Positions 48,581-60,178 of a stretch of 64,000 bases of DNA are shown here, in pieces. How positions within the stretch are numbered: position 1 is the stretch's first letter; each line of letters starts with the position of its first letter. Under the pieces are notes generated by a model that saw only the letters and a program-made list of their open reading frames with translations, did not search any database and had not been told where the DNA came from. This DNA comes from Phragmites australis (Eukaryota > Streptophyta > Magnoliopsida > Poales > Poaceae), in the NCBI RefSeq assembly GCF_958298935.1, contig NC_084922.1:6388501-6452500 (forward strand), given 5' to 3'. The position numbers and the translations under genes are program-made.

Positions 48581-51184
48581 TTAACGATGCCTACGCCGCA
48601 AGAAATCCTCAGGAGTGTAAGCGTCTGGCGGGTGTGTGGCCCTCATCCCAACCGCCTGAGCTGGCCCCTGCCATGTGTGCCCTTGGTCCTCATCTTCGTC
48701 TTCATGATGTGTTCCAACTCCGCCGAATGTGTATCCAGAACCGCTAACTCGGCCCTGCATATACCACGCTGTAGGATCGTCATGCGGGAGTGTGACCGCC
48801 GGTAGTACGTGCTCGGTGGGAGTCCGAAATGATGAAGTCCCAGCTTCTTGGTACCAGTGTGAACCCCCTGGTGCATCGGGATATTGGGGGTATTGGCCGC
48901 TCAGTAGCTCCGTGAAGCTGCTCGATTGCAATGCACCAGCCCAGTCAAAATCTTGAGTGCCACTCCAGGTGGGCGTCTGGTGTGTGCAGTCAATGACATC
49001 CTCGTTGTGAGTTGATAATCCTGGTGGAGTTGTCTGCGTAGCTTGAGTAGGTTGTGTGAACGGAGGGGGCTGGGAACCCAGTATGCACTCCTCAGGAGCG
49101 GGAGCTTCAGGTATCACCTCCTCGGCTCCAGCAGAAGAACGTGTCCCATGATGTGCCGCAGACGAAGGGGCATCCCGTGAATGTGCCTCATGAGCACTGG
49201 ATGAGCGCCTGCTGTGGGAGGCACGGGACGGGTCCATGGCGGGTACGTCGTATGCCCTATAACGCGGGGCGCAACCACCTAGTCCACGTATCGCGGACCA
49301 AAGGCGAGACCCTCTCGTCCTCATGTAGTCTCGGAGAGGGTGCCTATCCCTTCGCGTGGCTGACCCACTCGCTTCCCAACGGTCATGCTCCGCATGCCTA
49401 TGCATTTCAATCCCCGCTTCAGTCTGTTGTTGTTGAGGGTTATGTCAGTAATACGGATGACAAACTAATGAAAATCGTTATAAGTACAACATCACTTACC
49501 ACCACATGTAGAAGCCGGGCACGATCTTCGGGGAAGGGTCTAGGGGCTGGCGATACGCTGCCGCTGAGTAAGGTGGGACGAGTTCGTGATTGATACCACG
49601 CAAGGTACTCCCAGTACAAGCTATCGTCGTACTGTCCTGCAGGAACGACGACATCCATTGCACCAGACTCCATCCACCGGGTTATGTGTTCTGCATTAAT
49701 CTCCGCCCAGTCGTGGGTGCTTGCATTTCCTTGGGCACTCCTCCTGTATGTGACATAAATAGTTAAAATTTTGTAACATAAAAATGGTATCTACAGTAAC
49801 ACACTTACTCGTGCGCTTGACCAGCGTCTCGTGGGGGAGGTACTGGCACCAACTGACGATGACCAAACTGCCTCTGCACACGGTCAGGAGAATACACTTC
49901 TACATTGTTCATATAAAGCAGAAAATATGTAGTCATCCATAGGTCGGAGTCACGGAAACAAGATGGTGCGATGAGGCCGCTAGTCGCAATTTCGGCCACT
50001 CGTTCACTACGCCATGGATCCCACTCCACAAGATCGACACTGAGGACATCAAGGTCACTGATCACCCGGGAGTAGTTTTCATGGTCATGGTGGTGACTCC
50101 ATCGCAGCCTGGCATGAAGCCACCTATAACCCATCGTTGGCCTCATGTCGTCGGCGACGCCGTCAGAGATGGGAACTGGATAGTAGGTCTTGCTCACCCA
50201 CGGTCGACACACCGGGAGATAATCCCAGCTCCAGAGCTGTAGAAGGTGTAGGCAACCAGAAATAGATCCCATCTTTGTTGACCGTTGGGTTGCGGCACAC
50301 AATCCTTTGTATGTAGCAGCCAACACAGCAGATCCCCAACTGTAATGTGTCGGCTCGTACGGACGTGATGTGAGCTCACGCGCTAACCATAAAATATGCG
50401 GAAGTACATAATCACCTGCCGTGTTGCAAAACATTATGCCTCCAAGAAAGATATACAAGTACACCTCATAATGCTGCATAACTGTTGCCTCGTCTGCATC
50501 CGGTGGGCAAGGGCTGAACTGTGGTAGGCCATGAATCCATGACATGGAGAGCCCTACATCCTTCATGTCATAATGCATGTTAAACCTACAAGATACAGAG
50601 AATCAATGAACCATGAACAACACTCCAACGTATAAAATGCTTTATGTAACAAATAATTACCTGCCGTGAATATAACTCTTCCACTGCTCCTTTCCTGGTC
50701 GTGGAAGTACTAACGGGGTGCCCCTTATCGGGAGCCCGGTCAGCATGGCAACGTCCCGTAAAGTAACGGTCATCTCTCCGTAAGGAAAGTGGAATGTGTG
50801 CGTCTCAGGGCGCCAGCGGTCGACCAGGCCTGTGAGCAGTGAGACCTCGATCGGCGGCAGTGGAGTCCTGCCACCACCCTCCATGGGAGCTCCTGCCATC
50901 ATAAGTGCAAACGGTAGGAGTCCGGCTTGTGCGAGGGGCTCGTGGAATCGAGGGTCTAACTCCTTAAGCTTGCGCACACTCCTGGAACGCAATGGGAGCA
51001 ACTGCAAATGTATGCAATACATTTTTAGAGTAAGTACCAAGGTATTAGAGCAAATGAAATTCACGTAATATCGATGTACCTGTTGCCCTGCGAAAATCAT
51101 CCTTCCCCTGTGGTTCTCGTCATACCGTAGTTGAAGAAGCTCGGGAAGGTGAATGTGAACCATGCCAATGATTTCAAGCCTCAT
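48581..51184 (-). CDS. Plant mobile domain (aminotransferase-like, MAIN/MAIL1-type) protein carried by the MULE
   Basis: Five exons: 51184-51080, 51001-50661, 50585-49809, 49743-49500 and 49423-48581; 2310 nt, 769 aa, phases consistent, no stops. The PMD (PF10536-type) region spans about residues 45-440: PRFHEPLAQAGLLPFALMMA, FHFPYGEMTVTLRDVAMLTG with LPIRGTP, LYIFLGGIMFCNTAGDYVLP, YSWGSAVLAATYKGLCAA and LLQLWSWDYLPVCRPW. A Pro/Ser/Thr-rich, probably disordered tail follows and ends FLRRRHR, a basic end seen in transposon-type PMD proteins. Cellular relatives MAIN and MAIL1 act with phosphatase PP7L in gene expression and transposon silencing. The role of the transposon version is unknown. 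It starts only 166 bp after the transposase stop, same strand, so the two genes probably share the element's transcriptional programme. Confidence 0.85.
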
Positions 51185-51349
51185 GGTTCAATTATAAAAT
51201 AAAGTAAGATAATAGCTATTACAAAATGGGTACAACACCTAATACGCTCATAACAAATTACAATACAATCCATGTTTCCAACATACTTCATATAACAAAC
51301 TCACTAGCACCAAAGCTAATACAATCCAATTCGATCGTAGCCTAATAGT

Positions 51350-53946
51350 TTACCGTCGGGTCGGACAAGTCCTCCTGTCATGGCCGGATTGCTTGCATAT
51401 TTTGCACCTACGTAGTCCATCAACAGCATCTGCTGCATCCATGTCACCCTGAAGCCTCGTGGCTCTAGGCCTTCCAGGATCCGTGCGTCTGGCCCTGGGA
51501 TAAGGTACCCACTTAGGCCCCTTGATTGCTTTGTAGCTGGATCCGATGTTAAATGAACGCATCTTTGGAAGCCATGTGCTCCTCAGTGCATCGATCGTGA
51601 AATAGGGTGATACGTATTGTGATCCATCGTTCCCGCCCATGTCCCTGCAAGCGGCCAAGATATGGGAGCACGGGATATGATGTAGCTTTGGCTTATTGCA
51701 TGTGCACTTCACCTCGTGAGGACCAATTTGACATTGTTGCATAGTGTCACCCGCACTGTATCCAGAAGTGTACCGACGATGACACATGACCTCAAATTCA
51801 TTATTGGTCCGGTCGTAGATCCTAGTCCGATGAAAGTGTGCCTTACTCCTCCTTCTGGATAGGATTTCCTCCACCTTAGGTGCGAACCGCGTGCTGCACT
51901 CCATTGCAGCTATACCACGGTCTCGAAAGTAGTCAGCCGTCCTATAGAATGTGTGCTCAATTATGGCACACAATGGGAGGCCGCGTACACCCTTTAGGAC
52001 ATTGTTGAATGCCTCAGCTATGTTCGTTGTCATAATCGTATACCTATTATAAGATACAACAATTTTAGATACAATTTTTTGCGTAACCAAAAGGAAATTA
52101 CGATCTTTAAAACGCTATGTTCTCACCTGGAACCGTGAGTATCATGGAATAGGGCCCAACGCTCCGCCGGCTTTCCCGCTATCCACTGGCTAAACGTACC
52201 ACGCGAACGACTAATGATGGTTTGGCCCCCCACCATTTGCGTCCGTAGATGGTCCTCCTGTGCTTCTTGCTGTGCCATCATCTTACGAATGGTCTCATTT
52301 AACTCTCGCCATATCTCGTTGAACTTCGCCTGCTGGTTCTGAAGACATAACCCTTTGAACCTCTTCACAAGACTCTTGTTGTGATACCTTGAGTAAAGGT
52401 TCGCACCTAAGTGTCGCATGCACCATCTTCTCTCCACATCAGGCCACGCAATGGAGGGGTTTGTGCTGGCATGCAGCACATCCAATGCATGCAAGAGGCC
52501 CTTATTGCGGTCTGATATGATGCAGACTCGTTCCCTATTACCGACCACACGTGTCCTCACCAAGGTAATGAACCACAACCAACTATCATTGTTCTCACTC
52601 TCAACCAATGCATAAGCGAGAGGAATTATCTGATTGTTTGCATCCGCCGCCATCGCTGTCATTAGGTTACCATGGTACTTGCCACTAAGAAATGTGGCAT
52701 CCACACATACCACTGGTTTGCAATGCCTGAAAGCTTCGGTGCATTGGCCAAAGGACCAGAAAAACCTAATGAGGTATCGATCAGTGTTGCTGTATGACTC
52801 ATCATCCAGCCTGATCGGCTCATCCGCCATGGCCCACTGGGTCCCGGGGTTGGTCATAGCAATCTTCTGCATCAGCCTCGGTGCGTAGTGATACGAATCT
52901 TCGAAACTTCCATACAACATCTTCAATGCCTTCTGCTTTGCTCGCCACGCGGTGTGGTAATTGATCAGCATGCCCGTCTTAGTCTGCACCTCCTCCATAA
53001 TGGATTTTGGCGACAAACATATGTTTGTGCCAACAAGGGTGATGAGTAGTTGGGCTATGAACCTCGCATCAACCGCGTGGCTCACATTCCTAATAGCCTC
53101 TTCGCTGCATGTATGTGGGGTGTGTCTACTCAGCACAAAATAGTTCTCGTGCTTTGGCTTATGGGCTCGTACGAAGTAAGGACAAGTCGGATGCTTCGTA
53201 CACCTAACCTCATACTCTGTATGGTTAGATCGGGCACACTTGTGGTCCCTTCTTGTGATTACAGCATAGTTGCTGATAAAGTGGATGACCTCTTCCCTGT
53301 TCCGAAACCGTTGCCCCACCTGGATGTCGCTATTCTGATATCCCCAATTAGATAGGGTGTTATACTCACTGATGGTACAATTTAGCAGCCCAGCACCATG
53401 AAAGTACTGGATCGCCGGCACCGGGTCATCATTGTCAACACCTTCTTCATCGCCACTACCACCGGCTTCATCTTCCATGCATTGTGCATCTACCTCACCA
53501 TGGTCCACTTCGGGTCCATCCGTACCCGAAGTGCCCTCCCCGACATTCCCTCCCGCCTCATCATGCATCACATTATGGTCTAATCCTTCCACAGTAGCCA
53601 CCTCTTCACCATGCATCGGTCGTGATACTATGGTTACGTACACTCCCATTTCAAAGTTCTCCTCCAATGCCTTACGTGAGTACAAGGCCCAAGCGTTGTT
53701 CGTTCTCAAATCGAACAACGTATGGACAATGAGCGAGCTGTTTGGTACAGGCCGTGGCCTAACACCCTCTAGGATAACATTGTAGGACTGCTGGTCTAGA
53801 CACAAAAGGCTCATAACATGTGTTTGTAAGCCTTTTAGATCAATTGGTAGCTCAACCGTACTCTCTACGTGCTGGCAGTTCTGAATGGACACGAGTCTCC
53901 TATGCAAAACAGCGGGACGTTCTCCATAATAAATATGGATAGTCAT
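51350..53946 (-). CDS. mudrA: MuDR-type (MULE) transposase with SWIM and CCHC zinc fingers
   Basis: Two exons: 53946-52127 and 52043-51350; 2514 nt, 837 aa, phase 2 junction in frame. The N-terminal 110 residues form an alpha/beta domain, then an acidic linker. A MuDR DNA-binding domain lies at about 205-285 (C..C/H-rich: CTKHPTCPYFV, HTPHTC). The DDE catalytic core has VVCVDATFLSGKYHG with Asp near 416 and CIISDRNKGLL with Asp near 479, followed by RRWCMRHLGANLY. A SWIM finger CTCNKPKLHHIPCSH is near 720 and a terminal zinc knuckle CKICKQSGHDRRTCP near 825. Start set at the first ATG in frame (MTIHIYYGERP); there is no in-frame ATG further up. The family cuts and pastes elements with long TIRs and 9-bp duplications. 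No inactivating change seen. Confidence 0.92.
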
Positions 53947-54044
53947 AGTGTCTCTGCTAAACAAACATAAATGACCAAATAACTAATTAGATGTATGTTA
54001 CATACATACTCTATTTTAGCTAATGCATTAGCACGGAATAAATA

Positions 54045-54660
54045 CTATACTTGCTGTAATTCCTTTTTTTATTCTAAGTATTACAGTTAATGTTGCACTA
54101 TAGTTGCTTCTGTTACGAGATAATAGAATATACAAATAGTATACCTACTCTATTTTACCAACTTAATATCGTTTATCTAAATGATTTGAACGATCTACTT
54201 GCTCTAATTACATTTTGTAATCTAAATATTACGATTAATATTACACTATAGTTGCTTTTGTTGTGCGATCATAAAATATGCAAATATTGTACCTACTCTG
54301 TTTTTCCAACTTAATATTACTTATCCAATGTATTCGAGCAGAATAAATACTATATTCGCTCTAATTACATTTTTTATTCTAAGTATTACAGTTAATGTTA
54401 CACTATAGTTGCTTCTGTTGCGAGATAATAGAATATACAAATAGTATACCTACTCTACTTTACCAACTTAATATCGTTTATCCAATTTATTCGAACTGTC
54501 CACTTGCTCTAATTACATTTTCTAATCTAAATATTACGATTACTATTACACTATAGTACCATCTATTATTACAAGATCATAGAATATGCAAATCTTACAC
54601 CTACTCTATTTTAGTAACTTAATATCTACATGCTATAACTATATTTTCTAATCTAAATAT
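54045..54660. repeat. Four-unit tandem array (about 150 bp each) upstream of the transposase
   Basis: Units start near 54051, 54199, 54355 and 54504 (TTGCT/TTCGCTCTAATTACATTTT). Units 1 and 3 share TTATTCTAAGTATTACAGTT, while units 2 and 4 share TAATCTAAATATTACGATTA, so the array is a duplicated dimer. It lies between the right TIR and the transposase start, where the promoter should be. Confidence 0.8.
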
Positions 54661-54769
54661 AAGTACATACATAATCTATGATTCAAATAAATATAAGTAC
54701 TTACTACTAAGGAAGGCTGTCCTGCTGCACCGTAGCTCTTCGGGCTCGACTGCTCACACTAATTTGTTG

Positions 54770-54845
54770 CTCTGCTCTTCTCTCCTCTCTCTCCTCTCCT
54801 CTCCTCTCCCTGCTCTCCTCCTTGCTCTCCTCCTTGCTCTTCTCT
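54770..54845. repeat. CT-rich low-complexity tract
   Basis: Runs of CTCCTCTCCT and TGCTCTCCTCCT in the 5' region of the transposase gene, just inside the right TIR. Confidence 0.7.
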
Positions 54846-55029
54846 GCTCGCTGATGCCTCCTTACTCTCTCCATTTAAAGCCTCATCGAGGAGACAACAA
54901 CACATGGGTGAGCACATGCGCCATGCAGTTGGCTGGAGCCGGCCAAAAAAAGTGGGCACAAAAGGACAAAAGCAAAAAGAAAATAAAAGAGAAAAGTAAA
55001 AAGAACGACGTGACTTGACGTGACAAAAG

Positions 55030-55250
55030 GGTATTTCGGCACGGTATTCGGCACACCGTGTGCCGAAATACGCCTTTTGGTTGTATTCGGCACACGGTGT
55101 GCCGAAAATGCCTTTTTCGGTACACCGTGTACCGAAAAATCGTTTTCGGCACACCGTATACCGAATACATGTGTTAAAATTGTAAATACGAAAAATAGTT
55201 ATCCATTTAAACAGATACTGTCACGTATGTTGTACAAAATCGAATTTTTG
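55030..55250. repeat. Right TIR of the MULE with palindrome units
   Basis: An inverted copy of the left TIR with four clear palindromes (near 55048, 55086, 55117 and 55146) plus a broken one at 55036. The spacer order matches the left side in reverse, with two or three units fewer. Confidence 0.9.
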
Positions 55251-55383
55251 CCTCTCTCCCAAGTTGCGGCGGACCTGGAATTTAACCACCTCGGCACATC
55301 GGCGTTCGTCGCTCAAAATCTAAACCCTAGCTCCAACGCCAACTAGACGGCCGCGGCGGCGGCAGAAGAGGGGATCGCGGGAG

Positions 55384-56823
55384 ATGCCTCCGGCGTCTGT
55401 GGTTGCATCGGCCGTGGAGAAGCTGCAGCTCGCGGCGCAGGACGCGGCCAGCTCCTCGTCGCGCTCGGCCGCCGCCTTCTCCGAGCATGCGCAGCAAGCC
55501 CTCGTGCCCAGGGCCGCTGGGTAAGCCGTCTCCACTGACACCTACTTCCACCTCCTCTGGTTCGCTGCTGCCTCGGACCTCCCACTTACGCTCGCTCGGT
55601 AGTATGCTCTGATTCGGTGCGGCCGTGCGGAATTTGCAATGTGTTGCTCCGAATCACCAATTGCTATAGAATTGTACCTCTAATCTGATTACCTTACATA
55701 TTGAAATCCGTTTACTTTCATGGATGTGACGAGAAAAGGCCGATCCGTGTAGATCGCTTGATACTCGATAGGTTGTGAACTTTATAACTTAATATTTCCG
55801 AAGGTTTAAACAAATTATATGTAGGTCGACTGGTGAATAATTAGTATGTTTTATCCCCAGACCATTCATGTAACCGTATTACCAAAAGAGAACCATAGGA
55901 AAATCCCTTACTTCTGAAGCTTACAGCTACTGTCAAGTTAAGTTGAAACTAGTAGCTTAATGATTAAAGTTTACTAGGTTTAAGATCTCCAAATTACTAC
56001 CCTGTTGTGATTTCAGTGGAGATAAGTTGAAAGTGGTAGCCAGGTGTAGCAAAGTTTATGATGGTTAAATCTTGAGATTATCTCGTCAGTGTTCAACTCG
56101 GCCCGCAATTTTAGCTGATGCACACAATGGTTTATCCCCTAACTGCAAATGTATGACAAAATGTTCATAGAATATGCCACAAGTGTTCCTCTACAGCTAT
56201 CACTGCCAGCAAAGCCAAAGATCCTGACAAGAGTAGTTAGAGTGATGTGATATTCATATTGTATATATATATGTGTCGGAACTCAGGTGTAAATTGTGTT
56301 TTGGTGCAACGAAAAAATAAACACTTTGGTGAAATGTATGGGTGCAAATTGGTGAACCTAATGGTACCCATTGACACTCTTCTGTTGAACCAATAACACT
56401 AATTTTCTGAAAGCTTGCTCAACTTGAGAAAACTAGTGTTATTGGTTGAACTAAAGAGGGTCGGTTGGTACCCTTAGGTTCACCAATTTGCACCCCTAGT
56501 GAAAATGTGTATGGCACAACAAAAAATAATTGTCTTTTGTTTTTGTTACTGTAAAATGCAGCTACCCCGAAGAAAGCAACAATACAGTGTCGTTTAGGTT
56601 AAACTTTTGCTGTATTTTAAGCCTGTCATCAAAAGTTCCTGCCAGTATGGTTCACCTAATGTTATGATTTGTACTGCATTGCAGCCAGGTTGTTTCTCTA
56701 TCGACTTGTACGAAGGTCAGCGCAATTAGCTTTGCAGTTGGTGTCGTGGTGGGCTTCACACTCAAGAAAAGGCTACGCCGATGGGCTGCTAGACTGCTGA
56801 AGAGAATTAAGGACGATGACTAG
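55384..56823 (+). CDS. Small membrane-anchored protein, 91 aa, function unknown
   Basis: Two exons: 55384-55520 and 56685-56823; 276 nt, phase 2 junction in frame. The N-terminal half (MPPASVVASAVEKLQLAAQD, then SSSSRSAAAFSEHAQQALVP) is Ala/Ser-rich and helical. The C-terminal half has one hydrophobic segment (KVSAISFAVGVVVGFTL) followed by a strongly basic tail KKRLRRWAARLLKRIKDDD. That is a tail-anchor-like arrangement suited to an organellar or ER membrane. I do not recognise the family. The MULE ends 133 bp upstream of the start codon, so the leader or core promoter directly abuts the transposon. Confidence 0.72.
56337..56497. mobile_element. Compact hairpin MITE (about 160 bp) in the intron of the small membrane gene
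   Basis: Ends GGGTGCAAATTGGTGAACCT and, inverted, GGGTGCAAATTGGTGAACCT are identical over 20 bases; pairing continues with GTTGAACCAATAACACTA to TAGTGTTATTGGTTGAAC. Similar TGAAATGTATG and TGAAAATGTGTATG lie outside on the two sides, possibly a diverged target duplication. Confidence 0.7.
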
Positions 56824-58200
56824 TGCAATCTTTTTGCAGTATGTTTAGAGTTTGTTCAGAAATCAGAACTATCTGTAGCTCAGTGCCTTCCCAAGCTTGA
56901 CTCTTTGAATGCTTCCGTAAATTTGCTGTGAACATAAGCTTACAGTTTCATCCGCATTACGACATTGTGGCATGTGGCAACGTTGATTCGATATTGATAT
57001 TGCTAATAGCAATGCGAATGCAGCATGCTGCGCAACTATTCTCTGTGGTGTCCTTTGCCGTGAATCTTTGTCCCCTGTTATTATTTTCCGTACATGACTA
57101 AGCTTGATGCTCTACACGATTTAACTAAAAGTAGTATCCGATCCATACTTTAGTGTTGCAGCTATATCAATAGTAATGTTATTGGTCAGTTCCTGCCAAT
57201 ATCTATTGGTTCCCAGAGGATTATTGCTCGATGTTATAGGGAATTCTCCTGGTGCCTATCAGTTCCAATCGCTTTTACTTCAGCTGCTGTTGTATCCATA
57301 ATTATGACTTTGTTCAGTCATACTGTTGGAGTTCAATATTGTATCCAGGGTAAATGTGAGTGGAAACGTTTTGACTTATTCTGGTCAATATAATTGAAAT
57401 ATGCTGCCATTTCATTCCTGCTGCTATTTACATATCGGTACAATACTTATGTTGGTCTTTCTATGTTGCACAAGGCAAGTTTGAAGAGATGTGGAAAGCT
57501 GTTCGGTTCTTTGCTGGTTGCATATTTCACAAGAAACAATGTCGGATCTTTCCATTCCTTTTCAGGCAGGAATTTGGTTACGCAAAGTAAAGGGTAAAAA
57601 AAAAAAAAAACAAAGAGTAGTGAGTTTTGGATGGTTCAAAAATGGCTAATGATGTTGACATGCAAATTGCTACTGTGCCATGCAGGCCAAATCTTTTTAG
57701 TAAAATGCACCAGCAATCCCTAAACTTGTACCGCAGTGTCGCATATGTCCATAAACTGAGAAAATAGAAAGTGCAGATATGAGTATGTAATCTTTTTAAG
57801 TAGTTCAAGCCAGGTCCATGACTCGAACAACTTGCTGGAGGAGTGCTGCAAGCGCGTAGCTGAAAACTCGATGACCGCTGCCGCTCATATCCGATTTTTT
57901 GAAGGGGAACTAGTTCTAGGCGCATCATGTAAGAACTGCAAGCATTAACGTGTGCCTTCCATCAGCAATTGTGGAGTTCCTTCTTAAATTTTTGTACCTT
58001 TGAACGCATATGGATATATATACCCGGCTAGCTAGCTAGTTTGTAGAATGCTTCGTCACAAATTCACAATGGAATGATTGATTGGTTCTTTTGGAACAGA
58101 TGTGAAATGTGTGCAGCGATAAAGAAGAAGAGTAGAGGGTTGGGATTGTCGTCGTGTTCAGGTCTTGTTGGTGCTTTGCTCGCTCTGCTGCTGTGCAGAA
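56824..58200. other. 3' UTR of the small membrane gene and intergenic DNA
   Basis: The first few hundred bases are probably 3' UTR. Beyond that no gene is seen. A short A tract lies at 57597-57610. Confidence 0.4.
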
Positions 58201-58214
58201 TGTCTTTTCCGACG

Positions 58215-59345
58215 TTGAACCACGGTTCACAAATGCGACGGTAACCGTCTAAAAATCGCGGTTACCGACTTTCTCGGTCCGATCCGGTTTCAGAAACCGA
58301 GCGGTAACCGAATTTGAATTCAAAAAGTTCAAAAAAAAAACTAGACACAATTCTAAGACCTTTTGTGAATTTATTTTTAAAAAATAATATCGTTTGCATC
58401 ATATTCTAAAGGGAAGAAGTTTAAAAAATTGAAGCGTGCGGCTCAGTTATTAACCTATGTTAAGAAAAAGTATAATATACAAACACATATTTTTCTTGTG
58501 TAAAACATATTTTAAGAGAATCTTTAAAATTGATTTCACTTTATTTAGAGTTTTATTAATTTCTCTATGATTTTTACAAAGTTCACAAGCATAAAGTGAA
58601 TATGTTAAGAAACAGTACTGTAATTAACTTTTTTATGTCTACTATTATTTTTTCTATGTAAATCATAGTATAAATAAGCTAATGAAAGTAGTTTCACTAA
58701 TTTTTGAGGTGTGATGGGTCAGTTATGAATTAATCTAGTCGCAACATATTTACACAATCATGCATGTTACAATAACTAATTCATGAGTTCATGTATTTAT
58801 AAAAGATATAGGATCATGTAAGAAGACTAACAAAATTAGTTTCATGATTTTTGGATTAGCAAAGAGTAAACTATGCATTTAACTTGGTTTAACAAATACA
58901 ATTTCTCACAGAAAATTTTGAACTTTTTATGAGTATAAATACCTTTATCATGTAGATCATGTCACAAGGAAACCAACAAAATTTGTTTCACTTGATTTGA
59001 AGCTCAGATAAATTAGTTATTAATTTTACAAGATTGAGATAATTTTTGGATTTTTTGTTTTACTTCACTGAAAACCGAGAAAACCGCACGATAAATCAAG
59101 AAAATCGAGCAGTTACCGACAAAACCGAGCGGTTACCGACAGTGCGAAAAATTCGAGAAAATCGCTCGATAAATCGCAAAAACCGCTCGGTAACCGGTCC
59201 AAACCGACCAGTTACCGAACGGCTAAAATCGCAATTTTTTTTTCAAATTTCAAATTTTATCAAATGAATTTTTTCTGAATTTTTTTAAATTTTTAACCGA
59301 TAACCACGGTTATCGTGAATTTTCAATTACCGCTGTGCTCCGGTC
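58215..59345. mobile_element. CGGTAACCG-rich non-autonomous element
   Basis: Both ends are dense in CGGTAACCG, CGGTTACCG and ACCGAGCGGTAACCG motifs, while the middle (58320-59040) is AT-rich. ACCACGGTT occurs near both outer edges (58221 and 59303). The apparent Arg/Asn-rich frame at 59046-59267 is just the translated repeat. Family unassigned. Confidence 0.5.
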
Positions 59346-59709
59346 GATAACCTTAACCCTCGTCTTTCCGCGCTTGCATAACTTCGCAATTAACGCTTGC
59401 GTACAGATTGGCGATCAACTCTGTATATACAGTAGTGTGAAGAGTCCAGCACTCCAGCTCAGGTATTGCGTCGTAGCAGGTTCAGTGGCTCGCATCACAA
59501 AGTCGATCCACGTTTGTGAGACAGCAAGGAAGGGGCCAAATGAATGGACCGAGGAAGCGTGGGCCCACCTGTCATGCAATGGCGTGACTGCGTGAGGAGC
59601 CTTGCTTCTGATCGCTAAAGCTAATCTACCTAGCTGTCGATGGTGTTTCTCGACGACTGGCGCCGACTCGTCCTCCGGAGCTGGAACCCTTCTTTGATGC
59701 TCTGGCTGC

Positions 59710-59717
59710 CTATATAT
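59710..59717 (+). promoter_or_regulatory. TATA box of the small multi-pass protein gene
   Basis: TATATATA, 71 bp before the start codon at 59789 and in a GC-balanced context, which gives room for a leader of about 40-45 nt. Confidence 0.6.
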
Positions 59718-59788
59718 ACGGTACCTTCTGAGGTCAAGAACTGCATGCGCCAACCTAAGCTAAGCACGCAGCCACGTCCGGTTTGAGG

Positions 59789-60100
59789 ATGGGCAGGACC
59801 TGGCAGGAAGAGGAGGCCGATGGCAGTGCTGAGCTTCGAATTCGTCTGGGCGGCCTAGTCGGGCTCGCCACCGCCTCCATGGCCATCACCTTGGCCGTGC
59901 GCGAGCCGCCGCCGGGGGTCCACAAGAACGCCTACTTGCTCGCCATCACAGGGCCATTCTTTGCCGGGGTGGCAGAGGTCATGGCCGCCGTCTGGGTCTC
60001 GAACAACCCCCGCGCCGCGGGGAGGAAGCTCATGTACGCCTCCGTCGGACCACTCGCCGTCGTCGTCGGTCTCTCGGCGGCTTCACTTATGCTCTGGTAA
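59789..60100 (+). CDS. Small multi-pass membrane protein, 103 aa, unknown function
   Basis: Single exon, MGRTWQEEEADGSAELRIRL, then three hydrophobic segments: LGGLVGLATASMAITLAV, NAYLLAITGPFFAGVAEVMA with AVWV, and YASVGPLAVVVGLSAASLML. Polar loops REPPPGVHK and SNNPRAAGRK lie between. I do not recognise the family. Support that it is a real gene: strong GC3-type codon use of grasses, a well-placed TATA box, and a diverged copy at 61.7 kb in which the same loops are conserved. The start is the ATG following the TATA box; a TTG-initiated extension of two codons was ignored. Confidence 0.62.
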   Translation: MGRTWQEEEADGSAELRIRLGGLVGLATASMAITLAVREPPPGVHKNAYLLAITGPFFAGVAEVMAAVWVSNNPRAAGRKLMYASVGPLAVVVGLSAASLMLW

Positions 60101-60123
60101 GTTTGTGGCTCATCGTCCACTGC

Positions 60124-60178
60124 ACGCCTCCGTCGGTCCACTTGTCATCACCGTCGGTGGCCTCTCGGAGCCTTCGCT
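60124..60178 (+). repeat. Partial tandem copy of the gene's 3' end
   Basis: ACGCCTCCGTCGGTCCACTT and GGTGGCCTCTCGGAGCCTTC repeat, with changes, the coding segment at about 60034-60088 (ACGCCTCCGTCGGACCACTC, GGTCTCTCGGCGGCTTCAC), 90 bp downstream and beyond the stop. Confidence 0.7.

Larger units (their letters stand above)
47798..55250 (-). mobile_element. Autonomous-looking Mutator-like element (MULE) carrying transposase and PMD gene
   Basis: A 7.45-kb unit bounded by inverted repeats whose outer parts match for over 100 bp: TTCGATTTTGTACAACATAC at the left and the same 20 bases at the right when inverted, then TTTAAATGGA and ACTATTTTTCGTATTTACAA. Inward of these lie arrays of a self-complementary palindrome. 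Both genes run on the minus strand, transposase first. Flanking 9-mers (TTTCTTTCC, CCTCTCTCC) match only 6 of 9, so the target duplication has decayed or the ends are off by a base or two. Both genes lack stops or frameshifts, so recent activity is plausible. Confidence 0.85.

Noticed and set aside
59046..59267. Arg/Asn-rich 73-aa frame (ENRENRTINQENRAVTDKTE...)
   Set aside because: Entirely translated CGGTAACCG-type repeats of the surrounding element.
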